From assembly GCA_963652365.1 (NCBI GenBank), contig CAVJTH010000002.1:105303-169302 (forward strand): a stretch of DNA of 64,000 bases, read 5' to 3'. Within the stretch, counting starts at the first letter, position 1. Every line of letters begins with the position of its first letter. This document shows, one piece after another, positions 52,291 through 60,902 of this stretch. Origin of the DNA: Hallerella sp963652365 (GTDB taxonomy: Bacteria; Fibrobacterota; Fibrobacteria; Fibrobacterales; Fibrobacteraceae). The position numbers were made by a program, and so were the translations under genes. The notes beneath the pieces are model-generated. The model worked only from the letters and a program-made list of their open reading frames with translations, ran no database searches and was not told the DNA's origin.

Positions 52291-53354
52291 TGGGTAGCGA
52301 ACGCCCACACGTCATTATTCATTTGAGCGACAGGACGCAATCCGATTGGGTGCGTCTTGTTTTGCCTTTTATGCAGATGATGGGACCGAACGAATACGGA
52401 ATCGCTCCGTCGTTCACGCAGATGCCCTGTGCCAATTCGAACAACCTGAAGAAAACCTGCGCGGTCATCTTGCAAAAGCCGACGATGCCCGGTCACGCGC
52501 AAGTCGCCCTGATGTATTCCAAGATGAAACGGGATTGCGGATTCAAGCTGGTGACCGACATGGACGACCTGATGTGGGATCTTTCGCCCGTCATTCGCTC
52601 CTATGGGCCTCAAATCGACAATCTCGAAGAACATACCCGGCAAACGCTTCGCCAGGTTCTTTCCGTATTCGACTTGGTCACTTGTTCGACGCGCTATCTC
52701 GCGACGAGGATCAAGCAGGATCTGGGCGTGAAAAATGTCGTGGTGGTTCCGAACGGTGTCTCCACGTCGCTTTTTGGCAAGCAGCGGAGAACGGTTCCGT
52801 TCCAGGGAAAACCGCGGGTGATGTATGCCGGGAATCTAGGACATTCGACGGAGCGGATCCTCGGGGATTTCGAAGGTCCGTGGGTGCCGTGGCTTCGCAA
52901 GCGGATAGAAGACGACAGCATCGACTTCTACGTGTTTGGAGAACCGCACTTCTTGAAGGGACTCGAAGGAAAATACACCAGCATCTCTTATACGGACATG
53001 ATGCAGTTTCCTGCAGTCGCTGCGAGTTTCCGTCCGGATTTCTATTTGGCGCCGCTGGCAAACAATCCCTTTAACCAGGCCAAAAGCGATTTGAAGCTGA
53101 AGGAAGCGGCGGCTCTGGGAGCCGTGTTTATCGGAAGCGGCTTTGCCGCCGGACCGTATTTCTATGCGCCCGTGGAACAGCGAGTCGGTCCTGCCGCGAC
53201 CGAGGCGGATCTGGATGCCCTGTTCGACAATCTGTGCGTTCCCGAAAACTACATGAAGGCGGTTCGCTGGCAATACCAGATGCTGGAAGAAAAGCACTGG
53301 GCCTACGAAGACCCGGAATTCCAGAAGAAGCTTGTCGCGACCTATTGCCGTTAG
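52290..53354 (+). CDS. GT4-like glycosyltransferase at operon end
   Basis: 354 aa, ATG overlapping the previous stop (TAATG). It has GT-B-type features, such as LVTDMDDLMWD, VVVPNGVSTSLF, PRVMYAGNLGHSTERI, and LKLKEAAALGAVFIGSGFAAGP in the donor site. It has no signal peptide or helices, so it is cytoplasmic. Its place at the end of a surface-protein operon raises the possibility that it glycosylates one of those proteins, or a lipid or polysaccharide they bind, but this is untested. It is followed by two hairpins. Confidence 0.7.
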   Translation: MGSERPHVIIHLSDRTQSDWVRLVLPFMQMMGPNEYGIAPSFTQMPCANSNNLKKTCAVILQKPTMPGHAQVALMYSKMKRDCGFKLVTDMDDLMWDLSPVIRSYGPQIDNLEEHTRQTLRQVLSVFDLVTCSTRYLATRIKQDLGVKNVVVVPNGVSTSLFGKQRRTVPFQGKPRVMYAGNLGHSTERILGDFEGPWVPWLRKRIEDDSIDFYVFGEPHFLKGLEGKYTSISYTDMMQFPAVAASFRPDFYLAPLANNPFNQAKSDLKLKEAAALGAVFIGSGFAAGPYFYAPVEQRVGPAATEADLDALFDNLCVPENYMKAVRWQYQMLEEKHWAYEDPEFQKKLVATYCR

Positions 53355-53363
53355 GCCATTGAA

Positions 53364-53419
53364 AAATCCCGAAAGCGAAGCTTTCGGGATTTGCGTTTCC
53401 GCCTTTGGGGCGGATTTTT
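53364..53419. terminator. Double terminator after surface operon
   Basis: First hairpin: AAATCCCGAAAGC/GCTTTCGGGATTT with loop GAA (53364-53392). A second short stem, TCCGCC/GGCGGA, ends in TTTTT (53398-53419). It also serves the convergent GH5 gene, whose stop is at 53428. Confidence 0.75.
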
Positions 53420-53427
53420 CTTTGTGC

Positions 53428-55644
53428 TTACATCTTGTTCCAGCGCAAGGACGCCTGGTGAACGCCTTGACGAACCTTTAGGAAGTAAAGCCCCGCGGGG
53501 AGATTGCCGAACGTCTTGAAGTAGGTTCCTGCCGAGAGGTTCTGCCTTTCGGAAAATACGGACTTGCCGCTTGCCGTGTAGAGGTTCCATTCGACAAGTC
53601 CGCCCTGCTTCACGTGCAGAAGAACGCCGTTCCCCTGCATTCTGGCGAGGAAGGGAGATTTCAATACAATCGGCAAGGATTCGAGATCATCCTTGTTGAC
53701 GGCCGAGGAGGTGTCTCCAATGGCAAATGTCGCCGTGACGGTTAGCGGAGCTGCGCAAGAGTCCGATTCCAGGGCGCTTGCCGTGGCAATCACGATGGCG
53801 TTTTCCGATCCGGCGACCGCAGCGACTCCGCTTTTGGAAAGATAGGGAGAGGTCGCTTCGCCATTGAACGTATAGGTAATCGGGACATTGCAATAGACGG
53901 TCGTTTCCAGGAATACGCTGTCTTGCACGCCGTTTAGCGGAATGGTCATGGACTGGAACTTGGAAGGAATCTTGTTCGCCTTTTTCCCGAAAGTCACTTC
54001 GATGGTGTCATCCATGGCCTGATACCCTTCGACTGCGGGAGCTGTCGCGCGGATTCTCGCCGTTCCGAAGTTCTTGAAGTCGTACATATACACAAAGTCC
54101 GCGGCTTTCTGGTTCGTGGAGCAGTGGTTGTTGCACTTTGCCTTCTTGACATCGACGATGTTCGGATCGAGAGATGTAATCGTGAACGTGGCGCCCTGAT
54201 CCGTTGTGGTGTTGAATCCGATGACCCATTCGAAATGCTCTGCGGAACCGGTATAGTTCTGTCCCTGGTTCTTGGAGCAGGTTCCCGTCGAGTCGTTCTT
54301 GTAGCGGCATGTCAGGTCGTAGAAGTTGGTCAGGGTCTGTTCCGGGACATCTTCGACGGTAATGATGGACTGTGTCCCGTCGTTTCCCGTCAAGATTGCA
54401 TAGCCTATTCCGGTGATGGTCGCTGAGCTTCCGGAAACGCTGATAACGCTTTCGTCGCTCGATGTGTAGGTGCATCCGCTTTTCAGCAGTCCGGAAAGCT
54501 TGGACGTTTCGAGAACGGTAACGCTCTGGTGGGCAATGGCGCAGGAGCCGCTACGGTATCCCTTGGTGAGAGAGTCCGCCCACGAGCTTGCATAGGTTGT
54601 CAGGTAGTTCTTCACGATCGTTCCCGAAGAGGAATATGTTGCGCTCGAAAGCGCGGCCTTGGTCGTGAGGTTGGAACTGCCGCTGAAAAGAGAGGAAAGT
54701 TCTGTCTTGTCCGGGTTCAGGGAATTTACCGTCTGCCGAACGCTCCAGTTGCAGTTGCTGACCCTGTTCTGTTCCATGAAGGTAATCCATTCCTGGCTTG
54801 CCGCAGCGTCAACGCTGCCCGAACCGCTTGCTTCCGTGGTTCCCCATTCCGAAATGAACACCGCATAGCCGCTGTTCATGGCGCTTTGCAGGCGTGTCCC
54901 GTAGGCGCTTACCTTGTGTGTTCCGGCGTAAAAGTGAAGAACGTAGGCGACGTTGTCCGCGTTCACTCCGCCATAGCTGGAGCTTGGCATTTGCGACCAG
55001 TTCGGCGTTCCCACCAGAATCAGGTTCTGGGAATACTGGCGAATGGCCGGGGAAACGGTGTTGGCGTAGCTCTTGATCGTGGACCAGTCTGTATAGACCG
55101 GTTCGTTGTAGATTTCGAAGATGATGTTGGGAATCGAAGCGTATTTTTGCGCAATGGTAGTGAAAAACGCTGTCGCCGCGCTCTGTTCGTGTTCCGCACG
55201 ATGGCTGTGCCAGTCCACGATAATGTAGATATCGTTCTTGATGGCGGTTTCGACCATCTTGTCGAGGAGCGCAAGGTTTCCTTCCGGCGAACCGAGATAG
55301 GAATACGTCTCGTCGATAGGCTCTGTCGCGGATCCCTTGCTGTTGTAGTATTGGATGCCCATTGCGAACCGGATGACATCGATTTGCAGATTGTCCTTGA
55401 GCCAGGAAATCACGTCGTCGTCGTAGTAGGGCATTCCGGTGGCGTCCGACCAGAAGAGGCTCAGGCCGCGGAGCATCGCCTGCTGGCCGTTCTTTGCCCC
55501 GACGATCTTGTTTCCGCTTGTGTGAAGGGCTCCGTAGTAGCTGACCGGGCCGACTTTTTGAGCCTTTGCGGAAAGCGCATCCGCAAAGCAGCACGGCACA
55601 ATCGCAAACGCGAGAAAGAAGGGTATCATTTTTTTCAGTTTCAT
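53428..55644 (-). CDS. GH5 endoglucanase with long C-terminal region and sorting-type tail
   Basis: 738 aa with a signal peptide (about 1-21, cleavage after CFA). The GH5 domain is about 30-320: nucleophile-side IVDWHSHR, acid/base Glu181 in FEIYNEPV and nucleophile Glu266 in FISEWGT. A Ser/Thr-rich linker leads to immunoglobulin-like domains, then to the tail LVEWNLYTASGKSVFSERQN...NLPAGLYFLKVRQGVHQASLRWNKM, which resembles type IX/FlgD-like tails. It is secreted or surface-attached without a lipobox. It lies 28 bases from the GH8 gene upstream and is probably cotranscribed with it. Confidence 0.88.
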   Translation of the reverse strand: MKLKKMIPFFLAFAIVPCCFADALSAKAQKVGPVSYYGALHTSGNKIVGAKNGQQAMLRGLSLFWSDATGMPYYDDDVISWLKDNLQIDVIRFAMGIQYYNSKGSATEPIDETYSYLGSPEGNLALLDKMVETAIKNDIYIIVDWHSHRAEHEQSAATAFFTTIAQKYASIPNIIFEIYNEPVYTDWSTIKSYANTVSPAIRQYSQNLILVGTPNWSQMPSSSYGGVNADNVAYVLHFYAGTHKVSAYGTRLQSAMNSGYAVFISEWGTTEASGSGSVDAAASQEWITFMEQNRVSNCNWSVRQTVNSLNPDKTELSSLFSGSSNLTTKAALSSATYSSSGTIVKNYLTTYASSWADSLTKGYRSGSCAIAHQSVTVLETSKLSGLLKSGCTYTSSDESVISVSGSSATITGIGYAILTGNDGTQSIITVEDVPEQTLTNFYDLTCRYKNDSTGTCSKNQGQNYTGSAEHFEWVIGFNTTTDQGATFTITSLDPNIVDVKKAKCNNHCSTNQKAADFVYMYDFKNFGTARIRATAPAVEGYQAMDDTIEVTFGKKANKIPSKFQSMTIPLNGVQDSVFLETTVYCNVPITYTFNGEATSPYLSKSGVAAVAGSENAIVIATASALESDSCAAPLTVTATFAIGDTSSAVNKDDLESLPIVLKSPFLARMQGNGVLLHVKQGGLVEWNLYTASGKSVFSERQNLSAGTYFKTFGNLPAGLYFLKVRQGVHQASLRWNKM

Positions 55645-55671
55645 GGCGTTCCTTTGTGTTTGCGATTCGCC

Positions 55672-57789
55672 TTAGCGAACGATCCGCAAGTTCCTTGTAA
55701 AGCTCCTGTCCGAAATCCGAACGAGATAGACTCCCTTGGACATTCCGAAAGACGAAAGGTCCACGCTTCCCGAGCCCGAAACGGCGAGACGCTCGAGCAG
55801 GTTGCCGTTCAGGTCAAACAGCTGGATGGACGCGCTGGAAGAAAGTTTCGCATAGGAGAGAATGTTGCCGTCGAGCGAAACGCGCCCGGCGAGGACTGCG
55901 GAACTTGAAATCTTGTCGGAAGCGTTCGGGTCGATAACGCTCGTTATCTGGTTGCCTGACGCATCGAGAAATTCCAGGGATTTCAGCACGAGAGACCCGT
56001 AACCGCCCTTGCTCATCTTGCCTTCGAACTTGATTCCGCGAATGGCCTTCAAGGCATCTTCGCGAGAGCTTCCGGAGGCCCAGGAGGGCACCGTGAAGTT
56101 TGTACCGTAATCCGCCGAAGAAAGGCTGATTACGATTGTCGTGTCGGAATCCGTCGGATGGAGCATGTGACCGGGTTCGCCGCCTTCTTCGTCGTTGTCG
56201 AGCGTCGCCTTGTCGAGCAGCGCCATGCGGATCGCTCCGTCGCTCTTGTAGGTGAGGCGGATCTTGTCGAGCGCCGAAAGATCGAGATAGCTTTCGTCCT
56301 CTTTAAAGGAAAGCGCGACGCCCGCATACGGATACTGCTGTTCCACGTTCGCTTCGTAAGTCGGTTCGGAGACGATGCGGAAGTTCATCTGGACGGCATA
56401 GGTGCCGTCTTCCAAGAGATAGACGCCCGAGTTTTCCGCAGCCGGGAACATCTTTGACCCGATTGCGTCGCAATAGATTCCCCAGTTCGTCAGCCCGGAT
56501 ATTCCGTGTCCCGAGCCCTTGGGCTGAAGTTCTCCCGCGGGTTCCGACGGCATTCTCTCCTGCGTCGGCGTAAACGGTTCGAATCCTGTCAAGTCGTAAA
56601 GGTTGGGCATGTTGCCGCTGAGCAGGAGCATATACAGGATATTGAGAGTCGCCGCGTAGTATTTTTCGCCCTTCGAGTCTGTCGGGGTCGTCTTTCCCAC
56701 GACGTTGCTCAAGACATCGTAAACGGTTTCCAGGTAGTTCTTCGGGTTCTCCGCCGACCCGAAGGCGAGTCCGAGCCCGCCTGCATAGGTGGAAGAGACG
56801 AAGAAGCTGTAAGGCGAATCGCTTCCGTCCATGTAATAGCCCGGAAGGATGAGTCCCGCATAGCCGTATGTGCTGTAATACAGCCAGTCGATCATCGCGT
56901 CGTTGACTTCCTTTGCTCCCTGGATTCCATACCAGTTGTAGCCCCATGTCATTCTCCACGGCGTTCGGGCGGCGTCATCGTAAAATCCGGCACTGCCGCC
57001 GCTCACCGCGGCTCCGGTGTTGGAGGCCACCTCGTGCGTGTCCCAGGTGCACCAGTCGGGCATCAGTCCGGACGTCGAATTCTGGCAGGCCTTGATGTGG
57101 GCGATGTTCGTCGTGACGGCCGTTGACCAGAAGCTTTCTCCCGTCACCTTTTCAAAGAGCTTGAATGCCGCCAGGTGAACGTAGCTCGCGTTGAGCGCCG
57201 GGTTCCAGTTGCTGCCCGCGCGGACCCTGCCGTCGCTTTCCATGTCGTTGGCCCTGATCCAGGAAATGAGCGTTTTCGCTTCTGTCAGGTAGGTGGAATT
57301 GTTCCACTGCTTGCTCGCCATGATCAGCGCGAGAGCCGCGTCGAGTTCCGCGTCGGAGGCGGAGCCCGTTCCGTCCGCGTAGCTCTGCTTGTTGTTGATG
57401 TGCCAGTTCATTCCGGACGGGGTGCCGGCGGAGATGGCGTATTTTTTCCAGTAGGCCCAGAGCTTGTCGAATTCCGACTGGTAGTCGCTTGCGTTCGACG
57501 ACATATAGACCATGAGCAGCATGCCGTAGGCGATACCTTCCGATACCGAAATCTCGGTGCTGTCGTTGGGGCTGATGACGCGCGCCGTGCCGTCGTTCAT
57601 ATCGACATACCAGGCGCTTTTCCAGTCGTCGAAATGGCGCTTGATGGAGTCCGTTACCGCATAGGTAATCGTGTTGCCGTAAGGCGACAGGCGGTTTTGG
57701 GGAAACGGATATTGCGGAGCGGCAAGAGCGCCGGAAACGCCGAACAGGAGACAGAAAGAAAGAAGGAGGGATGAGCGTTTTGTTTTCAT
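55672..57789 (-). CDS. GH8 endoglucanase with CBM11-like domain and C-terminal tail
   Basis: 705 aa from ATG 57789 (a TTG 18 bases upstream is the other option). Signal peptide to about 23. GH8 (alpha/alpha)6 domain at about 30-420: acid Glu84 in SEGIAYGM and Asp146 in GSASDAELD. Next is a beta-sandwich with the CBM11-like signature LDLSALDKIRLTYKSDGAIRMALLDK, then a tail ending SKGVYLVRISDRSFTRNLRIVR, as in other secreted proteins here. It should cut internal beta-1,4-glucan links. Confidence 0.88.
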   Translation of the reverse strand: MKTKRSSLLLSFCLLFGVSGALAAPQYPFPQNRLSPYGNTITYAVTDSIKRHFDDWKSAWYVDMNDGTARVISPNDSTEISVSEGIAYGMLLMVYMSSNASDYQSEFDKLWAYWKKYAISAGTPSGMNWHINNKQSYADGTGSASDAELDAALALIMASKQWNNSTYLTEAKTLISWIRANDMESDGRVRAGSNWNPALNASYVHLAAFKLFEKVTGESFWSTAVTTNIAHIKACQNSTSGLMPDWCTWDTHEVASNTGAAVSGGSAGFYDDAARTPWRMTWGYNWYGIQGAKEVNDAMIDWLYYSTYGYAGLILPGYYMDGSDSPYSFFVSSTYAGGLGLAFGSAENPKNYLETVYDVLSNVVGKTTPTDSKGEKYYAATLNILYMLLLSGNMPNLYDLTGFEPFTPTQERMPSEPAGELQPKGSGHGISGLTNWGIYCDAIGSKMFPAAENSGVYLLEDGTYAVQMNFRIVSEPTYEANVEQQYPYAGVALSFKEDESYLDLSALDKIRLTYKSDGAIRMALLDKATLDNDEEGGEPGHMLHPTDSDTTIVISLSSADYGTNFTVPSWASGSSREDALKAIRGIKFEGKMSKGGYGSLVLKSLEFLDASGNQITSVIDPNASDKISSSAVLAGRVSLDGNILSYAKLSSSASIQLFDLNGNLLERLAVSGSGSVDLSSFGMSKGVYLVRISDRSFTRNLRIVR

Positions 57790-58064
57790 GGTGTTTAACC
57801 TAATCAAAAAAAGGAAGTTGCGAATTGTTTTCTTTTGTAAAGAAAGTTTTGATTCCGGGAACGTTCGGGGAACACTCTTTTTTGCAGGGAAATGTCAAGA
57901 AATTGCCCGTTTCTTGCGAAAAATGCGAAATTTCGAGGAAAAAGGCTCCATGTTAAGGCTTATCACATTTTTTACAAAAAAAAAGTCCCGTTTTCAAGGA
58001 AAAATTTTATATTAGAATCCAAACCGCCCCAACGGGCAAAAAACAATTAACAAGAGAGAGAAAT
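57790..58064. other. 275-base spacer with probable TATATT promoter
   Basis: AT-rich divergent region between GH8 and the 310-aa secreted protein. A TATATT box lies at 58008-58013 (within TTTTATATTAGA), 52 bases before the ATG, with an AGAGAGAG ribosome-binding site upstream of it. No other structure was seen. Confidence 0.45.
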
Positions 58065-58997
58065 ATGAACAAGAAAATGATCGCGCTTTCTGCCATCGCA
58101 GTGCTCGCTAGCGCTTCTTTCGGTATCGAAACCTGGTACGGCGATGCCGGCGAATACAAGGTGACCACCGGTTTTGGCGATGGTTCCGAGTCCGACGAAT
58201 CCGGCTATTGGTATAACTATGCGGACGATGCCGATGGCGGTGCGTCCAAGGTGACTTGGCCGGTAGGAATCGGAAACGAGTACAGCGACGATGCGCTGGA
58301 TCCGGTCATCGACTATTGCAAGGGCGTTTGCGGAACATTTACTCTTTCGAAGGGTACCTTGACCTACAAGCCGTTTGTCGGCATTGGCTTCAACCTGGTC
58401 GATGGCACGCAGACGCAGGCTGACGCTTCCGCTTGGGGTGGCATCTGCATCACCTATACGGTCGATGCCCAGGCGACTCTCGAAATGGGTCTCGGCGACG
58501 CTGGCGACCAGGCTCTTGGATACGACAACCCGTTCGTCACTCTGCCGAAGGCCTCTACGGCTTCTACACTGAACAAGGCTTGGAGCGACTTCAAGCAGGC
58601 TGGCTGGGGAACTGGAAAGACCACCGGTGCTGCTGCCGCTGCGACTCTCGCCGCCATCAAGTTCAAGATCCAGGCTGCCGACGGAACGACCGGTGGCTTC
58701 AACATCATGAGCGTTGGCGCCTACAATGGCGGTTGCAAGGCTTCCGACGGAGCCGCGATTTCCAAGGGCGCTGCCATTTCTTCCGCAAAGGCTACGCTTT
58801 CCGGTCGCACGCTCGCCCTTTCCGGCATCAAGAGCGCCGCTTCCGTCGAAGTGATGAACCTCCAGGGTCAGATCGTGAAGAAGGCTGTCATCAACGGAGC
58901 CGCTTCCTTGGATCTCTCCAAGCTCAACAACGGTGTCTATATGGTTCGCATTGCCGGCAAGACCGTCAACATGAACCAGAAGATCATCCTCAAGTAA
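58065..58997 (+). CDS. Secreted putative carbohydrate-binding protein with C-terminal tail
   Basis: 310 aa with a signal peptide (about 1-20, ending SFG). The body is rich in Asp, Gly, Trp and Tyr (ESGYWYNYADDADGG, IETWYGDAGEY), consistent with a calcium-dependent or glycan-binding beta-sandwich, and has no catalytic motif. The C-terminal ~80 residues ending LNNGVYMVRIAGKTVNMNQKIILK match the shared type IX-like tail. A strong Shine-Dalgarno (AGAGAGAG) and a good terminator suggest an abundant protein. It lies between GH8 genes, so a role in cellulose attachment is plausible. Confidence 0.68.
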   Translation: MNKKMIALSAIAVLASASFGIETWYGDAGEYKVTTGFGDGSESDESGYWYNYADDADGGASKVTWPVGIGNEYSDDALDPVIDYCKGVCGTFTLSKGTLTYKPFVGIGFNLVDGTQTQADASAWGGICITYTVDAQATLEMGLGDAGDQALGYDNPFVTLPKASTASTLNKAWSDFKQAGWGTGKTTGAAAAATLAAIKFKIQAADGTTGGFNIMSVGAYNGGCKASDGAAISKGAAISSAKATLSGRTLALSGIKSAASVEVMNLQGQIVKKAVINGAASLDLSKLNNGVYMVRIAGKTVNMNQKIILK

Positions 58998-59013
58998 CTT
59001 GAGAAAATCCTTG

Positions 59014-59050
59014 AAAAGCCTCGCCCGGCACGGGCGAGGCTTTTCTTTTG
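59014..59050 (+). terminator. Rho-independent terminator
   Basis: Fourteen-pair perfect stem AAAAGCCTCGCCCG/CGGGCGAGGCTTTT with a three-base loop, then TCTTTTG. Confidence 0.85.
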
Positions 59051-59124
59051 TGACAAGGAACAATCCCTCTTGGAACGCTTCTTTTTTTTTGATTACCGGC
59101 GATAAATATGAATGCGCGATGATA

Positions 59125-59130
59125 TATATT
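59125..59130 (+). promoter_or_regulatory. Putative -10 before GH8 lipoprotein
   Basis: TATATT in the GATATATATT run, about 32 bases before the ATG at 59162; AAGAGA is the probable ribosome-binding site. Confidence 0.35.
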
Positions 59131-59161
59131 CAACCATATCCCTTTTACAAGAGAACTCTTT

Positions 59162-60493
59162 ATGGAACATAGACTTTTTTTGATTGCCGCTTTCGGTGCC
59201 GCCTTTGCGCTTTGCGCATGTTCGACGGATTCCTCTGCCGGTCCGAGCGTCGATTCCTCTTCATCGACTGGAAACATCCAGCCGGCGATCTCTTCTTCGA
59301 CCGGAGCTTCACTGGTTCCTCTGGCTTCGACGGCCAATGCCCTGTATCCGCAAAATCTGTACACATCGTGGAAATCCTTTCATTACGTGGATGAAGAAAC
59401 GGAAATGACGTATTATCCGAGCATCGCTTCGGAATTCTCCTATGTGTTCCCGGCTGGCGGCGCCGGGCGCATCAAGTGGTCCGTCCAATCGGGAACCTAC
59501 AAGAACCAGTGCACGGTAGAGGATGGGACCGAGATCTCGCTCAAGAAAAGAGCCTGCACGGTTTCGGAAGGCATTGGCTACGGAATGCTGATCGCCGCAT
59601 TCCAGAAGGATTACGAAACGTTCAACCGCCTGTGGATTTACAACAGGGGATTCCGCTCCTATTCGGGCTCCCAGCTGATGCCGTGGATCAATTATTCTTT
59701 CCATTACAACGTCATAGACAATTCCAGCGCGACCGATGCCGATCTCGACATTGCCACGGCGCTGATTCTTGTTTACTACCAAACGGGCGTGGTGGATTAC
59801 CTGAACGACGCCTTGCTAATCGCTTCCGCTATCTGGAACGAAGAAGTCAATCCGTCTTCGCTCTTGCTCTATTCCGGAAATACGAGCATGTGGACGATTA
59901 ATCCGGTGTATAACCTGAGCTACTTCTCGCCTGTCGCCTTGCGCTTGTTCGCGATGGTGGATCCGAACCATGACTGGACAGGAGTCCTGAATGCGCAATA
60001 CGCCTACATGCAGCAGGTGCAGGCCGCGGGGACGGGAGTGTTCCCGGACTGGAGCGACGCTTCGGGAAATGCGGCTGAGCCCTCCAACAATTCGAGCCAG
60101 GTCTGGTGGACGTTCGACAAGGAATCGGTCCGCATTCCGTGGCGCATCGCCTGGGACTACTACTGGTTCCAGGACGCTCGCGCGGTCTCCGTGCTGAACA
60201 CGCTGAACAACTTTATCGTGACCCGGTCGAATGGCGATCCGTCGCAAATCCCGGGAACATCCTTCTCGTGGAACTTGAACGTTGGGGCAGACAAGGAGGG
60301 AAGCACGCTTTCCTCGATGTGGCTGGGCGCCTGGTGCGCAACCGGAATCGCCGGAAATTCCGCATGGCTTGAATCTTGCACCCAGTATCTGAATGCCAAG
60401 GAAATGACAAACAGCAATTCGAGCTATTACACCGACATTCTCCTTTTGATGTATAGCCAGCTCCTGAACGGAATGTACACGAAGCCGTTCTGA
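59162..60493 (+). CDS. GH8 endoglucanase, lipoprotein
   Basis: 443 aa. A lipobox (LCAC, Cys20) and a Ser/Thr-rich linker (STDSSAGPSVDSSSSTGN) lead to a GH8 domain from about 55 to the end. The acid/base is Glu136 in SEGIGYGML, with Asp192 in SATDADLDIA. There is no carbohydrate-binding module or sorting tail, unlike the GH8 at 55672. It is most likely anchored in the outer membrane. Confidence 0.9.
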   Translation: MEHRLFLIAAFGAAFALCACSTDSSAGPSVDSSSSTGNIQPAISSSTGASLVPLASTANALYPQNLYTSWKSFHYVDEETEMTYYPSIASEFSYVFPAGGAGRIKWSVQSGTYKNQCTVEDGTEISLKKRACTVSEGIGYGMLIAAFQKDYETFNRLWIYNRGFRSYSGSQLMPWINYSFHYNVIDNSSATDADLDIATALILVYYQTGVVDYLNDALLIASAIWNEEVNPSSLLLYSGNTSMWTINPVYNLSYFSPVALRLFAMVDPNHDWTGVLNAQYAYMQQVQAAGTGVFPDWSDASGNAAEPSNNSSQVWWTFDKESVRIPWRIAWDYYWFQDARAVSVLNTLNNFIVTRSNGDPSQIPGTSFSWNLNVGADKEGSTLSSMWLGAWCATGIAGNSAWLESCTQYLNAKEMTNSNSSYYTDILLLMYSQLLNGMYTKPF

Positions 60494-60664
60494 GGGTAAC
60501 GCCCGATTCTTGGAGGTCCCCGTTCGCGATGGCGGATGGGGATTCTTGCTTGATGGGAAAATTTTATATCGAGTGGATTAAAGTCTTGAACAAGGATTCC
60601 GCCCAAAAATTAGGATTGCTTTCGAATGGGCCGGAATAGGGATGCTTTGCCCATCTCTTGATTT

Positions 60665-60676
60665 GCAAACGTTTGC
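60665..60676. promoter_or_regulatory. Perfect 12-base palindrome
   Basis: GCAAACGTTTGC, a LacI-family-like operator with central CG, 227 bases upstream of nrdD. No LacI gene is in the window. Confidence 0.35.
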
Positions 60677-60688
60677 GTAAGGAAAACG

Positions 60689-60704
60689 CGTGACGAACAT
60701 CACG
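60689..60704. promoter_or_regulatory. CRP/FNR-type inverted repeat
   Basis: CGTGA-N6-TCACG, the spacing and half sites of CRP/FNR-superfamily boxes, about 200 bases upstream of the anaerobic ribonucleotide reductase gene. Confidence 0.4.
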
Positions 60705-60902
60705 TTCCGTCTAACAAGATGTTAATTTTCGGATTTTTAAAAAAGGGGCGAAATTTGGCGAAATTCGGCAATTACCGGCGAAATTTGAAGGATTTTGCGG
60801 GGTGAGCGGAAAAACGAAATGAACCGGCTCCCGAGGTCGAGGGGTGGCGCGCGATTTTGATAAATTGGTATATCGATGGATTTAAACCCGAGGTGTTGAT
60901 AT

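Larger units (their letters stand above)
60494..60902. other. 409-base non-coding region upstream of nrdD
   Basis: It holds a 10-pair hairpin (60517-60542, CCCCGTTCGC/GCGGATGGGG) that may terminate the GH8 transcript, a palindrome at 60665-60676 and a CRP/FNR-like repeat at 60689-60704. No ORF is supported. No -10 is obvious, although TATATC near 60870 might serve for nrdD. Confidence 0.5.

Noticed and set aside
60494..60902. tRNA or other structured RNA in the nrdD upstream spacer
   Set aside because: Several hairpins, but no cloverleaf, CCA end or known riboswitch pattern was found by eye.
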